NCBI GenBank assembly: GCA_958296345.1
Contig: CATQIJ010000010.1
Span: 62,001-126,000, forward strand
Length of the DNA stretch: 64,000 nucleotides
DNA from: an uncultured Rhizobiaceae bacterium
Lineage (GTDB): Bacteria > Pseudomonadota > Alphaproteobacteria > Rhizobiales > Rhizobiaceae
Direction: 5' to 3'
The first letter of the stretch is position 1. Every line of letters begins with the position of its first letter. Below, piece by piece: positions 60,517-64,000 of the stretch. A program made the translations under genes and the position numbers. The notes beneath the pieces were generated by a model. It was not told where the DNA came from. It did not search any database and was given only the letters and a program-made list of their open reading frames with translations.

Positions 60517-60863
60517 TGGCTTCTAATAAAAAAGATGATCCAGAAAAATTACCTCTCCTCGGTCGTAAACTCTTATGGCTCGACAATATGAAAAATGTTG
60601 AGAGGATTGTTTATGGATTATATTTTACATGTTTTGTGCTTTTTATAGCAGATTTTTTCTACAAGAAAAAAACCTATATGGATATTGAAGACGTTCCAGG
60701 TTTTTACGCAATTTACGGATTTGCCATGTGTGCATTGCTTGTGATTTGCGCAAGAGGCATGCGCTTATTCTTGATGCGGGATGAAACTTACTACGCGCCA
60801 AACGATGTTGAATCTGAAGAACATCCTGAAGCAAATTTAAGCAAGGAGACAATCAATGATTGA
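60516..60863 (+). CDS. Small membrane protein inside the Mrp operon
   Basis: The 115-residue protein has two hydrophobic segments (about 31-48 and 64-84) and charged ends. It starts at a TAATG junction after the second proton-channel gene and overlaps the third by eight bases. It is not one of the seven canonical Mnh subunits. Proteins of similar size occur in related three-channel Mrp operons of alphaproteobacteria, so it may be an assembly or linker subunit. Function inferred from position only. Confidence 0.65.
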   Translation: MASNKKDDPEKLPLLGRKLLWLDNMKNVERIVYGLYFTCFVLFIADFFYKKKTYMDIEDVPGFYAIYGFAMCALLVICARGMRLFLMRDETYYAPNDVESEEHPEANLSKETIND

Positions 60864-62550
60864 TGTTTTTCCGCCTGCTTTTTTCTTCCTTATTGCCGCT
60901 GGCATCGTAGCATTCCTACCGCAAGGAATATTCCGTTCTGCGCTTTTATTACTTACGCCAATTGTTGCTGGGCTTTATATTTATGACCTTCCGCATGGTG
61001 TTGGTGGAGAGGTAGAGCTTGCAGGTCTCACACTAGAGATGATGCGAGTAGATAAGTTATCTGTCATTTTTGGGTTAGTATTCTGTCTGGCTAGTTTTTT
61101 AGGGAATCTCTATGCACTTCATGTGAAAGACAGCATACAACAAATAGCAGCATTGGCTTACGTTGGCTCTGCCATTGGTGCGGTCTTTGCAGGAGATCTT
61201 GTGACGCTCTTCATTTATTGGGAAGGGACTGCAATTACATCCGTCTTCCTCATTTGGGCACGTCGTACTGAAGGCGCGTATCATACAGGTATGCGCTATC
61301 TAATCATGCAAATTGCGTCAGGTGTTATTCTACTAGGCGGTACGGTTTTACTTTACCGCGAAACAGGTTCAATCGCTTTTGATAAAATGACGCTTGGTAG
61401 CCTTGCTACTTGGCTCATTTTCTTAGCTTTCGGAATTAAATGTGCATTCCCACTCTTGCACAATTGGGTTCAAGATGCTTACCCAGCAGCAACGATTACT
61501 GGCACGGTTATTCTTTCATCTTTTACCACAAAGCTCGCCGTTTACGCATTGGCGAGAAGCTTTCCGAGTACCGAAATACTCATCTATATTGGTGCAGTGA
61601 TGACGCTATTTCCAATTTTCTTTGCGGTGATTGAAAATGACCTCCGACGTGTTTTGGCCTATTCACTGAATAACCAATTAGGCTTTATGGTTGTGGGTAT
61701 AGGTATTGGTACTGAACTTGCACTCAATGGCACAGCAGCTCATGCATTCGCTCATATTCTATATAAATCACTCTTATTTATGAGTGTTGGCGCAGTGCTG
61801 TTTAGAACAGGCACTGCAAAAGGTTCAGAATTGGGTGGGCTATATAAAACGATGCCACTGACTATGATATTCTGTGTTGTGGGAGCTGCTTCTATTTCCG
61901 CTTTCCCTCTATTCTCAGGATTTGTAACCAAGTCTCTTATTTTGTCTGATGCAGCACACGAAGGATATTATATCGTTTGGGGTATTTTACTATTTGCTTC
62001 CGCAGGCGTATTTCACCATTCCGGCATCAAAATTCCTTACTTCGCATTTTTTGCACATGACAGCGGCTTACGGCCAAAGGAAGCGCCAACTCATATGCTA
62101 TTTGCAATGGGAATAACTGCATTCCTTTGTATTGCAATTGGTGTCTATCCTGATCCACTCTATGCGCTTTTACCGTATGACGTTAATTACGTTCCTTATA
62201 CAACCACGCATGTTATTACACAGTTACAACTTCTTATGTTCTCTGCGCTAGCATTCACAGTTTTGATGCGCACAGGTATCTATCCACCTGAATTGCGCTC
62301 GGTTAATCTTGATACAGATGTCATCTATCGTCGCTTCTTACCAAGAATAATTACTAAGCTTAGAAATATTATATCGGGCATGTGGTTGTTTGGAACTTGG
62401 TTCGCATCACGCAAGGTAGCTAAGCTTGTTAAAACACTTCATAATTCTCACGGACCAGAAGGGCGTATGGCCAGAGTGTGGCCTACTGGTGCAATGGTTC
62501 TATGGATTGCAATTATATTAAGCGCGACTTTGATTGTGAACTTTATATAA
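60856..62550 (+). CDS. Proton-conducting antiporter subunit D (third copy)
   Basis: This 564-residue MnhD/NuoL-like membrane subunit has about 14 to 16 segments. It has LFIYWEGTAITSVFLIWARRTEGA (Glu in the channel), IKCAFPLLHNWVQDAYPAATITGTVIL and NDLRRVLAYSLNNQLGFMVVGIGIG. The C-terminal extension with an additional segment (LWIAIILSATLIVNFI) is longer than in the other two copies. It is the last gene of the operon. Confidence 0.9.
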   Translation: MIDVFPPAFFFLIAAGIVAFLPQGIFRSALLLLTPIVAGLYIYDLPHGVGGEVELAGLTLEMMRVDKLSVIFGLVFCLASFLGNLYALHVKDSIQQIAALAYVGSAIGAVFAGDLVTLFIYWEGTAITSVFLIWARRTEGAYHTGMRYLIMQIASGVILLGGTVLLYRETGSIAFDKMTLGSLATWLIFLAFGIKCAFPLLHNWVQDAYPAATITGTVILSSFTTKLAVYALARSFPSTEILIYIGAVMTLFPIFFAVIENDLRRVLAYSLNNQLGFMVVGIGIGTELALNGTAAHAFAHILYKSLLFMSVGAVLFRTGTAKGSELGGLYKTMPLTMIFCVVGAASISAFPLFSGFVTKSLILSDAAHEGYYIVWGILLFASAGVFHHSGIKIPYFAFFAHDSGLRPKEAPTHMLFAMGITAFLCIAIGVYPDPLYALLPYDVNYVPYTTTHVITQLQLLMFSALAFTVLMRTGIYPPELRSVNLDTDVIYRRFLPRIITKLRNIISGMWLFGTWFASRKVAKLVKTLHNSHGPEGRMARVWPTGAMVLWIAIILSATLIVNFI

Positions 62551-62569
62551 ATTGGACAGGTAATTAGGT

Positions 62570-62842
62570 ATGATTTCTATTGCTGGTGCTATCTTAGTTT
62601 CAAATACAGGTAGCCTGCTATTGCAACGACGCGATAATAATCCAGCAATATTTTCACCCAATATTCTTGAAGGCGTGCAAAAAGAACAATTCTTGATTTT
62701 ACCTCACCCTGAAGTTGAGCAGTTTATGCAGAATAAAACTGCTGATTATGACAGATGGTTAGGTGGTATGAGGAAACTACGTGCAAATATAATAGATGCT
62801 GTTGGATCTACTAAATTAAAAGATATGCATAAGCTTTTTTGA
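62570..62842 (+). pseudogene. Chimeric remnant: NUDIX N-terminus joined to SDR C-terminus
   Basis: The 90-residue frame starts like a NUDIX hydrolase (AGAILVSNTGSLLLQRRDNNPAI) but lacks the NUDIX box. From about residue 32 it reads like the C-terminal end of an SDR-family dehydrogenase (KEQFLILPHPEVEQFM, then KTADYDRWLGGMRKL). Two unrelated fragments in one frame indicate a deletion that joined them. A functional protein is unlikely. A ribosome-binding site is present, so it may still be translated. Confidence 0.7.
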
Positions 62843-62847
62843 ATACG

Positions 62848-63246
62848 TTATTTTACCTCTTCAATCGCTGCTCCAGATTTTTCCCACGCTGTAAATCCAC
62901 CTTCAATATGCGACACCGGTCTTAACCCCATGTCTTGTGCAGCTTTCGCAGCCAAAGCAGAACGCCACGCACTCGCACAATAAAACACATAGGTCTTATC
63001 TTGGTTGAATATCTCTTTATGATAAGGGCTTGCTGGATCAATCCAAAACTCGAGCATTCCACGCGGGCATGAAAAAGCGCCAGGGATTTTTCCAGAACGT
63101 TTTAACTCACGAATGTCCCGTAAATCTACGATTACGTGTTGATCACTATCAACGAGTTTCGTGACATCTTGAATTGAAACAGTTGTAATTTCTTGATTTG
63201 CTTCCGCAACCATTTCTTTGACGTTTTTAGTTATGTTTTGAGCCAT
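62848..63246 (-). CDS. Rhodanese-like sulfurtransferase domain protein
   Basis: The 132-residue protein has one rhodanese domain: VDLRDIRELKRSGKIPGAFSCPRG at the N-terminal part and the active-site Cys in YVFYCASAWRSALAAKAAQDMG. It ends HIEGGFTAWEKSGAA. Its role is sulphur transfer or thiol signalling; the partner is unknown. It overlaps nothing and is convergent with the chimeric remnant. Confidence 0.9.
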   Translation of the reverse strand: MAQNITKNVKEMVAEANQEITTVSIQDVTKLVDSDQHVIVDLRDIRELKRSGKIPGAFSCPRGMLEFWIDPASPYHKEIFNQDKTYVFYCASAWRSALAAKAAQDMGLRPVSHIEGGFTAWEKSGAAIEEVK

Positions 63247-63482
63247 TTTTCATCCGATATAATTAACGTGAGATACAAAGGTTTCTAACATCATTAGACG
63301 ATGTTTAAGATTTATAAAAACTATATTTATTGAAATAACAATGAACACTGCCTTTTCGGGGTTCAAAAATTTATCTTCATATATACCCGTGACAAACACA
63401 ATTAATTATGGTCACCTATCAGCATGGGAACGCATAAAGGTAAAATTTTAATTTGTTATTGAATCGATAGGGAGAAGAAATA

Positions 63483-64000
63483 ATGCTTAAAAAAATGCAC
63501 TTACAGTAGCTAGCTTTGCGGCAGCTCTAACAATGTCGACGGCTATGATGCCGGTAAATGCTTCACAGGCAAAAACACTTGTTTATTGTTCAGAAGGTTC
63601 ACCAGAAGGGTTCGACACAGCACTTTATACTGCTGGTACAACTTTCGATGCTTCGTCAAAAACTGTATATAACCGTCTTGTAGAATTTGAAATTGGCACG
63701 ACTAAAGTAAATCCTGGTCTTGCTGAAAGTTGGGAAGTATCTAGCGATGGCTTGGAAATTACTTTCAAACTACGTTCAGGTGTAAAGTTTCACTCAACAG
63801 ACTTTTTCACGCCAACTCGTGATTTTAATGCAGATGATGTTTTATTCTCATTTGACCGTCAGCGTGATGAAGCTAATCCTTGGAATTCATATGTAGAAGG
63901 TGCTTCTTGGGAATACTTCAACAGTATGGATATGCCTGCTTTAATCAAAGATATTGTTAAAGTTAATGATTTGACTGTTAAGTTCATGCTTAACCGTCCA
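63483..64000 (+). CDS. DppA-like peptide-binding protein, frameshifted start, 3' end outside window
   Basis: A strong ribosome-binding site (GGGAGAAG) precedes ATG 63483, but that frame stops after eight codons. From 63497 another frame gives a signal peptide (ALTVASFAAALTMSTAMM) and the mature start KTLVYCSEGSPEGFD of DppA-like periplasmic dipeptide-binding proteins. It continues KVNPGLAESWEVSSDGLEITF and FNADDVLFSFDRQ to the window edge. Seven A stand at 63489-63495 where eight would join both parts as MLKKNALTV. Either the gene is broken or the sequence misses one base. It is probably the first gene of a dipeptide ABC operon. Confidence 0.85.

Noticed and set aside
1-64000. tRNA, rRNA, CRISPR arrays, insertion sequences
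   Set aside because: No cloverleaf, rRNA stretch, regularly spaced repeats or transposase text was recognised by reading.

Overview
This window is an AT-rich chromosomal segment of an alphaproteobacterium, most likely of the order Hyphomicrobiales (Rhizobiales). The evidence is the gene set: DUF1491 and DUF2336 proteins, a FeuP/FeuQ-type two-component system, the ccmI-ccmE-ccmF-ccmH/degP/regulator/glnE block, PAS-type PleC/DivJ-like kinases, COG4671 glycosyltransferases and remains of a Rhodobacter-type gene transfer agent (GTA). A BCCT transporter and a multi-subunit Mrp-type antiporter suggest a saline or marine habitat; that is inference. The genus cannot be named from this sequence. No rRNA, tRNA, CRISPR array or insertion sequence was recognised.

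Layout. 1-7.5 kb: the 3' end of a sensor kinase, envelope genes (peptidoglycan-binding protein, class A PBP) and conserved unknowns. 7.5-10.6 kb: a wrecked GTA locus. A small-terminase-like gene is followed by one open frame that joins the terminase ATPase to the portal protein, then by the last part of the GTA tail/host-specificity protein, then by small holin-like and spanin-like genes. 10.6-25.6 kb: a feuNPQ-like system, a glycine-zipper lipoprotein, the cytochrome c maturation operon, a hydrolase-OsmC fusion, DegP, a second two-component system and glnE. 25.6-41.8 kb: a PAS kinase, pepN, a frameshifted pgi, a BCCT transporter, uracil-DNA glycosylase, ETF-ubiquinone oxidoreductase, a CBS protein, L,D-transpeptidase, an EEP-family protein, GST, a broken DMT transporter and a DUF2147 protein. 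41.8-54.8 kb: a Sel1-like protein, a UDP-glucuronate epimerase-like gene, a complete peptide-type ABC transporter operon and a four-gene glycosyltransferase locus with a 25-codon membrane peptide. 54.8-62.6 kb: a ten-gene Mrp/Mnh antiporter operon with three proton-channel subunits. 62.6-64 kb: a chimeric NUDIX/SDR remnant, a rhodanese and the start of a DppA-like binding protein.

How the genes work together. Envelope and cell-cycle functions dominate (PBP1A, L,D-transpeptidase, DegP, several sensor kinases, polysaccharide enzymes). CcmI/E/F/H and EtfQO serve respiration. BCCT, Mrp and the ABC systems handle osmolytes, cations and peptides.

The most unusual aspect is gene decay. Two places carry chimeric open frames made by internal deletion (GTA at 8.0-10.0 kb, NUDIX/SDR at 62.6 kb). 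Three further genes (pgi, an eamA-type transporter, a dppA-type gene) are broken by one-base length changes in A/T homopolymers. These could be true decay or consensus errors, and raw reads would decide.
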